A program made the position numbers and the translations under genes. Under the pieces are notes generated by a model. The model did not search any database. It saw only the letters and a list, made by a program, of their open reading frames with translations, and was not told the origin of the DNA. A stretch of DNA of 27,521 nucleotides, taken from contig NYSW01000021.1 in NCBI GenBank assembly GCA_002683195.1, forward strand, positions 24,662-52,182, written 5' to 3'. Shown here piece after piece: positions 15,620 through 24,700 of this stretch (position 1 is the first letter of the stretch; every line of letters begins with the position of its first letter). This stretch comes from Phycisphaerae bacterium. Lineage in GTDB: Bacteria; Planctomycetota; Phycisphaerae; Phycisphaerales; SM1A02.

Positions 15620-16789
15620 GTGACCCATATGGACATGTCAGTCATTCGCAGAATTCAGTCACAGGCCCGTCGAGGCCTGACTGGTCGGTCATTGGGTGCC
15701 CTGCTGGTCGGACTCCTGGTCTGCGGCCCTGGCTGCGCGACGAATACCACCGCGGCCACCGCGGCCGAAAAGCCGTCCCTCATCGGGTCAGAGCCCTTTG
15801 CAGGTGCCACCCACGGCGATTTCTCCGGCAGCGCGATCATGGGCGATGGCGAAGCGGTCACGCCCGGTCCCGGCGGACCGGCGCCGAGTGAACTCGCACG
15901 GAATCTGAGTTCCGAAGAAGTGGCCCTTGAGGTTCTTCCCGGGGCATCGACTGAGGTCGAGATGGCGGCCGCAGAGGAAGAAGATGCCATCGGCATCGAC
16001 CTCGCCAGTCTTCAGCCTGCCGACGGAACCGGGATCTCGATTCGATTCGAGGATCTCGATCGGGAACTCCTGGTTCTCGCGGCCGAGGCCGATGATCCCA
16101 TGCCATATGAACTGGTCAGGGCGATGTTGGCGATGATCATGGTGGAAGGTCTCGAAGGTGGTGACCTCGAGGCGTACAGCCCACGAAGCACCGGTCTCCT
16201 GATCGAGGAGACCGAGACTCTGGACGCGGTGGGGCAGTTTGCGAAGGCGATTCAGACTCGCCTGGGCAGCGGCGAAGAAGCCATGCAGCCGGTTCTGGTG
16301 GAGGAGCTTGAGAGCTTGCTGAACCGCCTTCGAAACGAAGATGGGTTCAACCTCGGCGCGGTTGAAATGTGTTCCTCCATTCAATCCTACGGGGACGTGG
16401 TGATTCTTCCTCGACGGCTGTCCACCGGGCGTGATCGAGAACTGCTCGTCTATGCGGAATTGGACGGTCTTCTCTGGTCGCCCGCCGACCAGTCTCGAAA
16501 GGTCGGATGGGAGATCGAATATCGGCTTGAGCTTCATCAACTGGCAGACGACCTGGTCATCGATCCCGGGGTTCTGACTCGGCAAGGCCATGCCCTTGAC
16601 GAGCCGGTTGATGACAACTTCTTCTGGATCAGGTACACGCTGCCAGCCGCGGATCTCAAGGCCGGAAAATACGCCTTGAAGCTCTGGGTTCGGGAGCCGG
16701 CCACGAGCCGGGAGGTGGAGAAGTCGATCCCGATCGAACTTCTTCCCGAAAGAATGCTGGTCCGGGCCGCCGCCAATCTCACGGACTGA
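15620..16789 (+). CDS. Predicted lipoprotein of unknown function
   Basis: Protein of 389 residues that I do not recognise. A GTG start at 15620 is supported by a perfect AGGAGG at 15608-15613, six bases away; two in-frame ATGs lie just downstream. The N terminus is basic (Arg10-11, Arg17-18), followed by a hydrophobic stretch (about 25-35) and GPGC at 36-39, a loose lipobox that would put the lipid on Cys39. Residues 45-130 are rich in Ala, Gly and Glu and look like a flexible, acidic linker. The C-terminal part (about 240-380) alternates hydrophobic and polar residues (for example VGWEIEYRLELHQL and DNFFWIRYTL), suggesting a beta-sandwich. It is probably an envelope protein. It is close to pyrB (83 bases before that gene's start), with no evident functional link. 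Confidence 0.7.
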   Translation: MTHMDMSVIRRIQSQARRGLTGRSLGALLVGLLVCGPGCATNTTAATAAEKPSLIGSEPFAGATHGDFSGSAIMGDGEAVTPGPGGPAPSELARNLSSEEVALEVLPGASTEVEMAAAEEEDAIGIDLASLQPADGTGISIRFEDLDRELLVLAAEADDPMPYELVRAMLAMIMVEGLEGGDLEAYSPRSTGLLIEETETLDAVGQFAKAIQTRLGSGEEAMQPVLVEELESLLNRLRNEDGFNLGAVEMCSSIQSYGDVVILPRRLSTGRDRELLVYAELDGLLWSPADQSRKVGWEIEYRLELHQLADDLVIDPGVLTRQGHALDEPVDDNFFWIRYTLPAADLKAGKYALKLWVREPATSREVEKSIPIELLPERMLVRAAANLTD

Positions 16790-16859
16790 GTTCTGGCCAC
16801 GCTGATACCGGGGTTCGAGCCGCGTCATGCAGTCCGAGGATGACCTTCGGCTGGGACGG

Positions 16860-16865
16860 TAGGAT
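16860..16865 (+). promoter_or_regulatory. Candidate -10 box of pyrB
   Basis: TAGGAT lies seven bases before the chosen pyrB ATG. It matches four of six consensus bases; the AGGA inside it could instead act as a weak ribosome-binding site, so the two readings compete. Confidence 0.3.
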
Positions 16866-16872
16866 TCGGCCC

Positions 16873-17817
16873 ATGAGCACCCCCGGATCGCTTCTCGGCC
16901 TTCGTGACTTCGGCCGGGAACACATCACCGCGATTCTCGACCGAGCGGAGGCGCTCCTGCCTCTGGTTGATGGCCAGGGCGGCTTCGAGGCCGCGGCGTC
17001 ATCTCCGGCGGTGGTCGGCCTTCTGTTCATGGAGGATTCGACCCGGACCCGAGGAAGCTTCGAGACGGCCGTGCACCGACTCGGCCACCGACCGGTCACC
17101 CTGACTGGAGGGGGATCCAGTGCGAGCAAGGGAGAATCCCTGCTCGATACGGCGAAGAACATGGTGGCGATGGGTTCGCAGGCGATCGTGGTTCGAACAT
17201 CCCGGTCCGGTGGAGCGAGCCATCTCGATGCGGGTCTTGATGTTCCAATCATCAATGCCGGTGATGGCCGTCATGAGCACCCCACTCAAGCCCTGCTTGA
17301 TGCCTCGACCCTGCGATCGCGGCTTGGCTCTTTGGAGGGGAGACGAATCGCGATCGTCGGTGATGTCCTGAACAGTCGGGTCGCCCGGTCGAATATCTAC
17401 GCGCTCCACGCCCTCGGAGCGCAAGTATTGCTGGTGGGGCCGCCATCACTGGTGCCGTGGAGACTGGCCGACATGCTCCCCGGCGGGGAACGACCGATTC
17501 GGGTCGCCCATGACTTTGATGCAATTCTCGATTCGGTTGACGCGGTGATGATGCTTCGGATTCAGCGAGAACGTGATGCGGGGCGAGCCATTTCGGCGGA
17601 TTACCGCCATGGCTTCGGCATGACGGTTGATCGTGCCGCTCGCCTGCACCCAGAAGTGCCGATTCTGCACCCGGGACCGGTGAACCGTGGGGTCGAATTG
17701 GATGATGCCGTCCTTGATCATTTTGACCGCAGCCTGGTCTTGGAACAGGTCCGCCGCGGTACTGCGGTTCGAATGTCGGTCCTTGCGCGAGCCCTGACAG
17801 AATCTGTCGGTATCTGA
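16873..17817 (+). CDS. pyrB: Aspartate carbamoyltransferase catalytic subunit
   Basis: Enzyme of 314 residues that joins carbamoyl phosphate and L-aspartate to make N-carbamoyl-aspartate, the first committed step of pyrimidine synthesis. STRTR (56-60) binds carbamoyl phosphate; HPTQALLD (136-143) and HPGPVNRG (266-273) are the other active-site signatures, and RTSRSGG (108-114) covers the flexible loop region. Length is normal. An upstream in-frame ATG at 16840 would add 11 residues, but the ATG at 16873 begins at the usual distance from the first helix and has AGGA eight bases upstream. No pyrC or regulatory pyrI is adjacent; in many bacteria pyrB is followed by a dihydroorotase gene, but here an export gene follows after about 180 bases. 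Confidence 0.94.
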   Translation: MSTPGSLLGLRDFGREHITAILDRAEALLPLVDGQGGFEAAASSPAVVGLLFMEDSTRTRGSFETAVHRLGHRPVTLTGGGSSASKGESLLDTAKNMVAMGSQAIVVRTSRSGGASHLDAGLDVPIINAGDGRHEHPTQALLDASTLRSRLGSLEGRRIAIVGDVLNSRVARSNIYALHALGAQVLLVGPPSLVPWRLADMLPGGERPIRVAHDFDAILDSVDAVMMLRIQRERDAGRAISADYRHGFGMTVDRAARLHPEVPILHPGPVNRGVELDDAVLDHFDRSLVLEQVRRGTAVRMSVLARALTESVGI

Positions 17818-17993
17818 CGGAGGTCGAGAATCCCACTCTGTTTCCTCAACGAGGTAGGCCCGAGCGACCGATGAAAATCACGCTCCGGGTCGTTTCCGTA
17901 CTGTTCGGCCGGAGTTTGCTTCACCCCGTCAGGGGGCTTGGCCCGGAGACTGGCGTGCGCTCGCGACACCTGAGAAACATTGGAATCCGAAAC
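17818..17993 (+). promoter_or_regulatory. Leader region before the Wza-like gene
   Basis: This 176-base stretch contains a segment CTCCGGG (17883-17889) that can pair either with CCGGAG at 17909-17914 or with CCCGGAG at 17942-17948. The two pairings exclude each other, as in attenuators. An in-frame ATG at 17871 could alternatively extend the next protein by 41 residues. No promoter is clear. Confidence 0.3.
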
Positions 17994-19475
17994 ATGGGTT
18001 CGGTCCTTCGCTCGATCACTTCGCTGATTTTCGCCGCCCTGTCGATCCTCGTGGTCGGTGGCTGCGAGGTCGACTCGTTCTTCAACCCAGGTGTGACGGG
18101 TTACTACGAGCACACTCCGACTTCGATGCCGATTCTCAGCAGAATCGACATCATCGAACGTGAGGTGGGTTTTCAGCCAGACATCACCAAGCCGACGGCC
18201 GAGGATCTCGTTCCCAACGAGCTCCAGTATCGGTTGGCTCCCGGTGATGTGGTCCGGGTGGAGATCTACGAACTCGTGGCTGCCAAGCAGACGGATGTTT
18301 CGGTCCGGGTCATCGATCAGTCTGGAATGATCCGTCTTCCGACCCTGGGCGATGTTCAAACCGCTGGACGAACCATCCAGGAGCTCCAGGAGCAGATCAT
18401 CAACATGCTCAAGGGCTTGATCACCGATCCGTTGGTGACCGTGGTCCTTGAGGACGGCCGGAGTTTTCAATTCACGATCTACGGTGCGGTCGCCGGAACG
18501 GGCATCTACGCACTGAATCGCCCTGATTTCCGAATCATGGATGCACTCGCGCTCGCCGGTGGAACGGCCTCGACCACCAAGAAAATCATGGTGATCCGAG
18601 AAGTCGCTCTCGATGAGTCGGTGAAGCCCACGTACGAACGAAGCGGCAGATCATCCTCGGAAGGCAAGCCTGGAACACCTGATGTCCGGGACATCGACGC
18701 CCTCATCGAGGCACTCGACGGTGCTGGAGCAAGCCCGGCGGCGATGCACTCGACGCAGGATGACCCCTTGGTCGACATCGATGATGTCGGGGATCCGGTG
18801 GAGATCGTCCTCGAGGCGATGCCCCCGTCGCAGGCTCCGGCCGGCGACACCTTCATCTTCGACAAGGAACGCCAGGAGTGGATTCGTCTGCTTCCGGAAG
18901 AGGCGATGGCTCGGGGATTGCGTCCCAACACGGGAAGGCAGTCGGTCTCAGCGGAGCCCGCACCTCGTATCTCTCCGTACGCCACCCGGGTCATCGAGGT
19001 CGATTACCAGGCCCTCGCTCGTGGTGACAGCAATCTCAACATCGTGATTCGCCCCGGTGACCGCGTCTATGTCGACACGCCCGAAATCGGTGTGGTCTAC
19101 ATCGACGGCGAAATCGCTCGACCGGGCGTCTATCAGTTGCCCATCGCAGGTCGCCTGACCTTGAGCAGGCTGGTGGCGGCGGCAGGTGGCCTGAATGCCA
19201 TCGCGATTCCGGAGCGAGTCGACTTCACACGGAAGCTGGGTGATGATCGTGAAGCCACCCTTCGGGTCAATCTGGCGGCGATCCGCAATCGCGGCGAGCC
19301 TGACATTTTCATTCGTCGCGATGACCATATCCACATCGGAACCAACTTCTTCGCAGCGCCGCTGGCGGTGATCCGGAACGGATTCCGCTTCACGTATGGC
19401 TTTGGATTTCTGCTGGATAGGAATTTCGGGAACGACGTATTCGGCGCGCCGCCGTCCAATGTCGGTAACTTCTGA
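17994..19475 (+). CDS. Wza-like polysaccharide export lipoprotein with interrupted SLBB domain
   Basis: Predicted outer-membrane channel protein of 493 residues for capsule or exopolysaccharide export. The ATG at 17994 gives a compact lipoprotein signal ending in VVGGC, with lipidated Cys24; a longer form from 17871 would bury it. The Poly_export domain spans about 78-160 (YRLAPGDVVRVEIYE). An SLBB domain begins near 160 (FTIYGAVAGTGIYALNRPDFRIMDALALAGG) but its closing part (RVIEVDYQALARGDSNLNIVIRPGDRVYV) comes only at 332-360, so about 125 residues are inserted. The insert is acidic and low in complexity, with a short ordered-looking piece FIFDKERQEWIRL. A second SLBB domain follows at about 366-450. 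The gene opens the exosortase locus. Confidence 0.88.
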   Translation: MGSVLRSITSLIFAALSILVVGGCEVDSFFNPGVTGYYEHTPTSMPILSRIDIIEREVGFQPDITKPTAEDLVPNELQYRLAPGDVVRVEIYELVAAKQTDVSVRVIDQSGMIRLPTLGDVQTAGRTIQELQEQIINMLKGLITDPLVTVVLEDGRSFQFTIYGAVAGTGIYALNRPDFRIMDALALAGGTASTTKKIMVIREVALDESVKPTYERSGRSSSEGKPGTPDVRDIDALIEALDGAGASPAAMHSTQDDPLVDIDDVGDPVEIVLEAMPPSQAPAGDTFIFDKERQEWIRLLPEEAMARGLRPNTGRQSVSAEPAPRISPYATRVIEVDYQALARGDSNLNIVIRPGDRVYVDTPEIGVVYIDGEIARPGVYQLPIAGRLTLSRLVAAAGGLNAIAIPERVDFTRKLGDDREATLRVNLAAIRNRGEPDIFIRRDDHIHIGTNFFAAPLAVIRNGFRFTYGFGFLLDRNFGNDVFGAPPSNVGNF

Positions 19476-19601
19476 TCCGTAGATATCGTCAATGGCCTGG
19501 CTGGGATGTCCCGTAAGTCATTTCAGGCCAGACACTTAAGGCCCGCAAGGCGGCTATCGCCCAGATCCGTCAATCCGTTACCACGGGTCAGGAACGAGGT
19601 C

Positions 19602-19640
19602 GTCACCGGTCAATCTCCCGGGGACGCACTCGTTTGTGTT
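19602..19640 (+). terminator. Weak terminator candidate after the export gene
   Basis: An 8-bp stem with one mismatch (19602-19609 with 19618-19625, eight-base loop) is followed, after about ten bases, by a T-rich stretch. The gap between stem and T-run is longer than normal, so efficiency would be low. Confidence 0.3.
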
Positions 19641-19702
19641 TTTGTCCAGAATGACGAACTCACCTTTACCCATCGAACGTAGTGCTTCAACAGGAGGTAC
19701 TC

Positions 19703-19733
19703 GCCCGACAGGTCATCTGATGACCGGTCGGGC
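19703..19733. repeat. Long inverted repeat upstream of the exosortase gene
   Basis: Arms GCCCGAC and GTCGGGC enclose, after one A/G mismatch, GGTCAT and ATGACC around a three-base loop: 13 base pairs in a 31-base element. It starts six bases after an AGGAGG and ends 24 bases before the exosortase ATG. No T-run follows. It could be an operator for a dimeric regulator or an RNA hairpin. Confidence 0.6.
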
Positions 19734-19757
19734 TGGATCGACGTCCGCTTCTGGCCG

Positions 19758-20726
19758 ATGGAGATGTTCGTGACTGTTCCTGTTTCCAAGATTGGTTCGA
19801 CCACGCTCGCCCCCGACCGGGGAGAGAAGTCCTACGCCTCGAAGACATGTCTTCTGGCTGGCGGGCTTCTCCTGACCGTGATGATCGTCGTTTTCTGGAA
19901 TCTGTTCCTCGCCCAGGCGAAGTTCGCCATCCGATACCCCTCGGATTGGGGGCACACCTTGCTGGTGCCGGCCCTCGTGGGTTGGCTGATCATGCGGGAC
20001 AAGGATCAGCTGCTCAAGATGCAGCCTTTCCAGCCGGCTTGGACGGGTCTGGTGGGAGTGGTCCTCGGGCTCTCGTTCTACCTGGTCTCGGTGATGGGGC
20101 CCAGTTGGTTCACGGTCCATCACAACGCCCGGCAGGTTGGATTCGCGCTCACGCTCTTTGGTACGGCGGTGATGCTCTTCGGCTGGCGGCCCATGCGAAT
20201 ACTCGCCTTCCCGCTCGCCTACGGCGTCATCTTCGGTTTCACCTACACCGATCGGATCATCGGGTACTTCACCCAGCAATTGCAGGACATCAGTGCCGAT
20301 GGCGGCTACCTGCTGCTGGTGGTGATGGGTCAGGACGTTGAGATCGCGGGTAACACGATCACCGTGTGGTCCGACGGGAAGCCCAATGCCTTGAACATCG
20401 CCGAGGCCTGCTCCGGGATGCGCATGCTCGTGGCCTTCATGGCACTTGGAACCCTCATGGCTTACGTGGGCCTCAAGGATTGGTGGCAGCGGGTTCTCCT
20501 GATCGGACTGGGAGTGCCGGTCGCGGTCTTCGTGAACATGCTCCGGGTCGCGACTCTCGGAATTCTCAGTCTCTGGGATGTCGGATTCGCCGGAGGCCAG
20601 TTCCATAGTTTCGTCGGTTTCGTCTGGCTGATGCCTGCCTTCCTCGTCTTTCTCGGAATCATGGCGATCATCAGGAAACTCGTCATCGAAGTGGATGACG
20701 AGGATGGGGCGAAGGGACTCACATGA
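19758..20726 (+). CDS. Exosortase/archaeosortase family protein
   Basis: Polytopic membrane transpeptidase of 322 residues with about eight hydrophobic segments. Exosortases recognise C-terminal sorting tails (PEP-CTERM and relatives), cleave them and release or attach the protein outside. The proposed catalytic residues are present: Cys218 in EACSGMRML, Arg263 in NMLR and His283 in QFHSFVGFVW. The early SDWGHTLLVPALVGWLI matches the usual SHG-x-LVP motif of the family. The ATG at 19758 has no ribosome-binding site; ATG 19764 and GTG 19770 (with GGAG six bases before it) are alternatives. Its stop overlaps the next ATG as ATGA at 20723-20726, so it is translationally coupled to the EpsI-like gene. 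Which exosortase subtype it is cannot be settled by eye. Confidence 0.9.
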   Translation: MEMFVTVPVSKIGSTTLAPDRGEKSYASKTCLLAGGLLLTVMIVVFWNLFLAQAKFAIRYPSDWGHTLLVPALVGWLIMRDKDQLLKMQPFQPAWTGLVGVVLGLSFYLVSVMGPSWFTVHHNARQVGFALTLFGTAVMLFGWRPMRILAFPLAYGVIFGFTYTDRIIGYFTQQLQDISADGGYLLLVVMGQDVEIAGNTITVWSDGKPNALNIAEACSGMRMLVAFMALGTLMAYVGLKDWWQRVLLIGLGVPVAVFVNMLRVATLGILSLWDVGFAGGQFHSFVGFVWLMPAFLVFLGIMAIIRKLVIEVDDEDGAKGLT

Positions 20727-21673
20727 TCTTCAGATCCGATGTCAAGTACGCCTATGGTTCGATCCTGTTGATTCTTCTGGTCGGCGTGATCTCGATTCCG
20801 GTCATGATCGCGCGGCTGGAGATCTATCTTCAGAAGGAGCCCGTCGAACTGGCCGAGAATCTGTCCACGATTTCTGTGCCGATCGGATCCTGGAGCCGTG
20901 CCCGCGGCTCCGACGGGGAACCCGTCGCCGACACGGCTTTCGGAGCGGAGATGATCGAAGGGCTCGGCACCGACACCTATCTGGACCGCACGTATCAATC
21001 CGGCAGCCGCCAGATCCATGTCCATGTCGCGTACTACACGGATCAGATCGACGACGTCCCGCACGTTCCCGAACGCTGCTGGGATGCCGCGGGCCTCGAC
21101 CAATCGATGCCTGCGACCACGTTCGATCTCGATCTGAACTTCAACGAGGCCATCCTCGACGAGTCTTCATTCGTGAATGGAGCCACGGGTCGACCATATC
21201 GCCGCCTGGAAAGAACCAACGCGATCGGTGATCCGATGATCATCCATCTGCCGATCGGCGAGGCACAGATGACCATCACGGAATTCCAGACCAACCCCAA
21301 GAACCCTCGGGTCCGACAGGTGGGCGGTTATTTCTTCCTCGCCAATGGCCGACTCGCGCCGAGTGCGAAGGATGTGAGGTTGCTGGCGTTCGACCCGAGA
21401 GAGAAATACGCCTACTACTGCAAGGTGCAGTTGACCTATCGCGGCACGGTTCAGAGCGGTGAGGCTGATGATGCCGTGGTTTCCGAATTCGTCGAGATCG
21501 CTGAAGACATCCTTCCGGATTTGATTCCCGAGGTCATGCGATGCCTGCCCGACTGGCCGACGATCGAGAAGTCCGTGACGTCAGCTGCCGCGGTCAGCGA
21601 GGCCGCGACCGAAAACGATGTCCTGAACGAAATGAAGTCGCGGTCGTACGACGGCCGCGTTCCCAAATCCTGA
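20723..21673 (+). CDS. EpsI-like exosortase-associated protein (DUF3485)
   Basis: Protein of 316 residues with one N-terminal membrane helix (about 12-30) and a large outside domain. HVPERCW at 114-120, with a conserved-looking Cys119, is the typical central motif of the EpsI/DUF3485 family, which is fused to or encoded beside exosortases. A domain beginning ITEFQTNPKNPRVRQVGGYFFLANGRL and KYAYYCKVQLTYRG follows, both usual in EpsI proteins. The exact role of EpsI is not settled; it is needed for exopolysaccharide production in Methylobacillus. The C-terminal part (about 250-316) is acidic, low in complexity and longer than I would expect. The gene overlaps the exosortase stop by four bases and lies 40 bases before the TPR gene. 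Confidence 0.86.
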   Translation: MIFRSDVKYAYGSILLILLVGVISIPVMIARLEIYLQKEPVELAENLSTISVPIGSWSRARGSDGEPVADTAFGAEMIEGLGTDTYLDRTYQSGSRQIHVHVAYYTDQIDDVPHVPERCWDAAGLDQSMPATTFDLDLNFNEAILDESSFVNGATGRPYRRLERTNAIGDPMIIHLPIGEAQMTITEFQTNPKNPRVRQVGGYFFLANGRLAPSAKDVRLLAFDPREKYAYYCKVQLTYRGTVQSGEADDAVVSEFVEIAEDILPDLIPEVMRCLPDWPTIEKSVTSAAAVSEAATENDVLNEMKSRSYDGRVPKS

Positions 21674-21713
21674 ATCCAGTCCAGAGCCCTGCAATCGCAA
21701 GGATCAATTCCAG

Positions 21714-24700
21714 ATGGCCAAGAAGAAGCTCAACGTCAAGTTCCTCGCCCTTGTTCTCGGGTTGTTGGCGATCGGTGGTGCGGTGATCGGTGGATTCGTT
21801 CTGGTCCAGTACCGAAACGACCCGGTCAAGCACATCAGGCGTGGTGATCAACTGCTGGCAGACGGCAGGCCTGAAGAGGCCATGAAGCAGTACGGGCGTG
21901 GTATCGGCAAGGCGCAGTACGAGATGCCTTACTACGACAAGGCGATCGAGGCGGTGGAGACGATCACTCCGCAGTCAGAGAGCAAGGCGAAGGAGATGTA
22001 CCGACAGCTCCTGCTGCTCATGGCGGCGAAGGCCGAAAAAGCCAGCGATCATTCCGTGAGTGGTCAGACCGCAAAAGAGGTTCGAGACGAAACCATCAGG
22101 GTGATTCTGGATGAAATCCAGGTCTACACGTTTCAGGTGTCGCGCGGCGATCTGCAGGCCAAGGGAAATGCATACGGAACCGCTGCGAGACTCGTGGAAT
22201 CACTCAATCAATCGCTGGTGACTCTCGGGCCGGACGAAGTGGCCCCGCGTCTCAAGGCTGCGGTTCGTGGCGTGGTCGTGGAACCGGAATGGAGAACGGC
22301 GACCGGGCTCGATCAACAGCAGTGGGAAGACGCGGTGGCAACGATCGAATCCGCGATCGAAATCGACCAGCAATACGTTCCCAATCAATATGGACTTCTG
22401 CGTGGAACCCTTGATCGTTTCGCCGACAAACTGGTGACCACCGGTCGGACCGGAGTGACGAAGGCTCTGAACGGCAATGTCGATCCGCGGTTGATGGCCG
22501 CACGGGCCTCGCTCAGTGGTGAATTGGCGCCCGAAATCATCCTCCTGGAGTTCGACCGGAATTACCTGCTCTTTCTCGCGGGATTCGCGGGCGATGGTGA
22601 TCAGGCACTCGCCGCCTTCCCCGACCCGGGAACAATCGACACGGTTCGTATAGGCATCACGGCGATCCTCAAGCGGGGATTGGACGGGGAGATGCCGAGA
22701 TTCGAAGTGAATTCGCGGCTCTTTGAAATCCGATCGGTGCTCATGGAAATGCTGCTCCGTCGGCCGACTTCGACCGTCGATGAAGATCGGTATATGGACA
22801 TCCTCGGGGAACTTGATTCAACCTTCAAACTGGTGACGGATGCCATCTACGAGTTCGATCCGCAAGACCTCAGGAATTGCACCGTGCAACTGGCACTGGT
22901 CGCCGGTGAATCGGATCCCATGGCGATGATTGAGACGATGATCGGCATCGCGGACAGCAAGGATACGGTCAGTCACGATCGACTTCTTCGGACTGGATTC
23001 ATCCGAAACCTGCAGACGCAGGCCTTTGAGATCGCCTACAAGAATTCGAAGGGGACGCTCGAGATCGACGATGTGGCTCGTGACGAGCTGGATCTTGCGC
23101 GGAAATCGATCGAGAAAAGTTACTCCGACGAATCCGTCCGCGAGCGGGATTTCATCTGGCAGCGATTGGAAGTTCTCTACAACTACCGTCTCGCGCTCGC
23201 CGCGATCGGTGAAGAAGACGAGTTGGCGGCCAAGACGTATGCCCGAAAATCAAACCGGGCGACTCAACTTCTCAAATCGATCATGGAAGAGGAGCAACGC
23301 ACGGCGGACAGCCAGCTGATTGAATCCGCGATCGGTGCGGCGAAGATCATCGGTGATTTCGGTACCGCGACCCAGTTGTTCGAGGCGGCGCTTGCCCGCC
23401 AACCCAGCATGAGTTCGGATCCTGGTGCATTGCTCGAACTCGCAAGTCTTTACCTCGATTCGGGGAGGACCAGAGAAGCGGGAGCGGTTGCGGCGCAGAT
23501 CCGAACCATGGCCGAGGAGAAGTCACTCGACTCTAAATCTGATGCCAGGCTTTCGAAGATCGAGGCGAAGATCGGAACGACCGAGCAGGGAATGACCCTC
23601 GCGGATCTCGCCGGTTCGGACCGACTCGTGGCCGATCAGAAGGCACTCGCGGCTGGAAACACCGAAGAGCGGCGAAGGATTCTCGGCGACATCATTGAAA
23701 CCGCCGGTGCACACCGGGTGGTGAGACTGCAGGCGGTGATTCGTCTTGCAAGTCTCGAACAAGCCGAAGGTCAGACCCAGCGGGCACAACAGCTGGCTCG
23801 CCAGGCTCTGGAGATGGATCCGGACTCGATGGAGGCGAAGATGATTCTCGCCTTCGACAAGAGCGACACACCGGTCGATCGCGCCCGAGCCCAGTCGGAG
23901 ATGGTGTACAACGATCTCCAGGACATCGACGTCGCGACCGCCAAGAGTTTGATGAGTTCGCTCCAACAGTTCCGCGGCCGCTACACACCGGAAGAGCTGG
24001 CCGAGATCAAAAGCGCTGTCGCCGAAATCGAAGCGAACATCATCGCGTCAGAGGAAAGGCGTCTCCCGGCGATGGAGTTTCTTCTCGAGCGGGCACTTCG
24101 AAATCAAGACTTCGAAGAAGCGAAGACGTTGATCGACGAGATCGAACCGATGCTCGGTGGTGAAGGAGAGGTCACGATCCGCCTGCGGGCTTCGGTGCTG
24201 GCCAATGAAGGCGAATTGGATGATGCGATCGCACTGCTGACCTCGGCGATCGATCAGAAGGGTTTTGGAAGCGATCGTCTATGCGTCCTTCTTGGTCAGT
24301 ATCTCGCTCGCCGTGGTGACCGTGAAGGCGCCTTGGCTCGATTCGATCAGGCGTTCAAAATTGCGCCGGCTCGTTCGGGAAACGCCTACGTGCTCGGCGA
24401 AGCGCTTCTTCGAGCCGGCAAGTTGAACGACGCCCTGCAAGTCTTCCGGGCCGCTCGTGGTACCGGTCGGAATTCGAAGGAATATCGCGATCTCTGGCTT
24501 GCAGTCGAAGGTCAGGCGGGGAACTACGATGTGCCGATTCGGGAGAGGCGTCGCCTCTTCCAAGTGGATCCTTTCGACGCTACGAACTCGGTGGCCCTGG
24601 CCCAGTTGCTCATGGAATCGCCCATCGGTCGAGAGTCCATCACCAATGGCGACCTGAAGTCCGGTGAGAAACTGAACGCCAATTCACCCCGGTACTCCGT

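Larger units (their letters stand above)
19476..19757 (+). promoter_or_regulatory. Structured non-coding stretch before the exosortase gene
   Basis: No gene is seen in these 282 bases. It holds three inverted repeats: 19493-19530 (seven-base arms TGGCCTG/CAGGCCA), 19602-19625 and 19703-19733. An unused AGGAGG lies at 19692-19697 with no start codon at a normal distance. The stretch may be an RNA leader or a terminator plus promoter region; it does not match any riboswitch class I can recall. Confidence 0.4.

Noticed and set aside
17900..17920. Possible sigma-54 promoter (GG and GC pair) before the Wza-like gene, expected because some exosortase loci use PrsK/PrsR and sigma-54.
   Set aside because: The spacing between the GG and GC elements is nine bases rather than the required ten, and the rest of the consensus is poor.
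19476..19757. c-di-GMP class I or II riboswitch before the exosortase gene.
   Set aside because: GC-rich stems are present, but the conserved GEMM core segments are absent as far as I can compare by eye.
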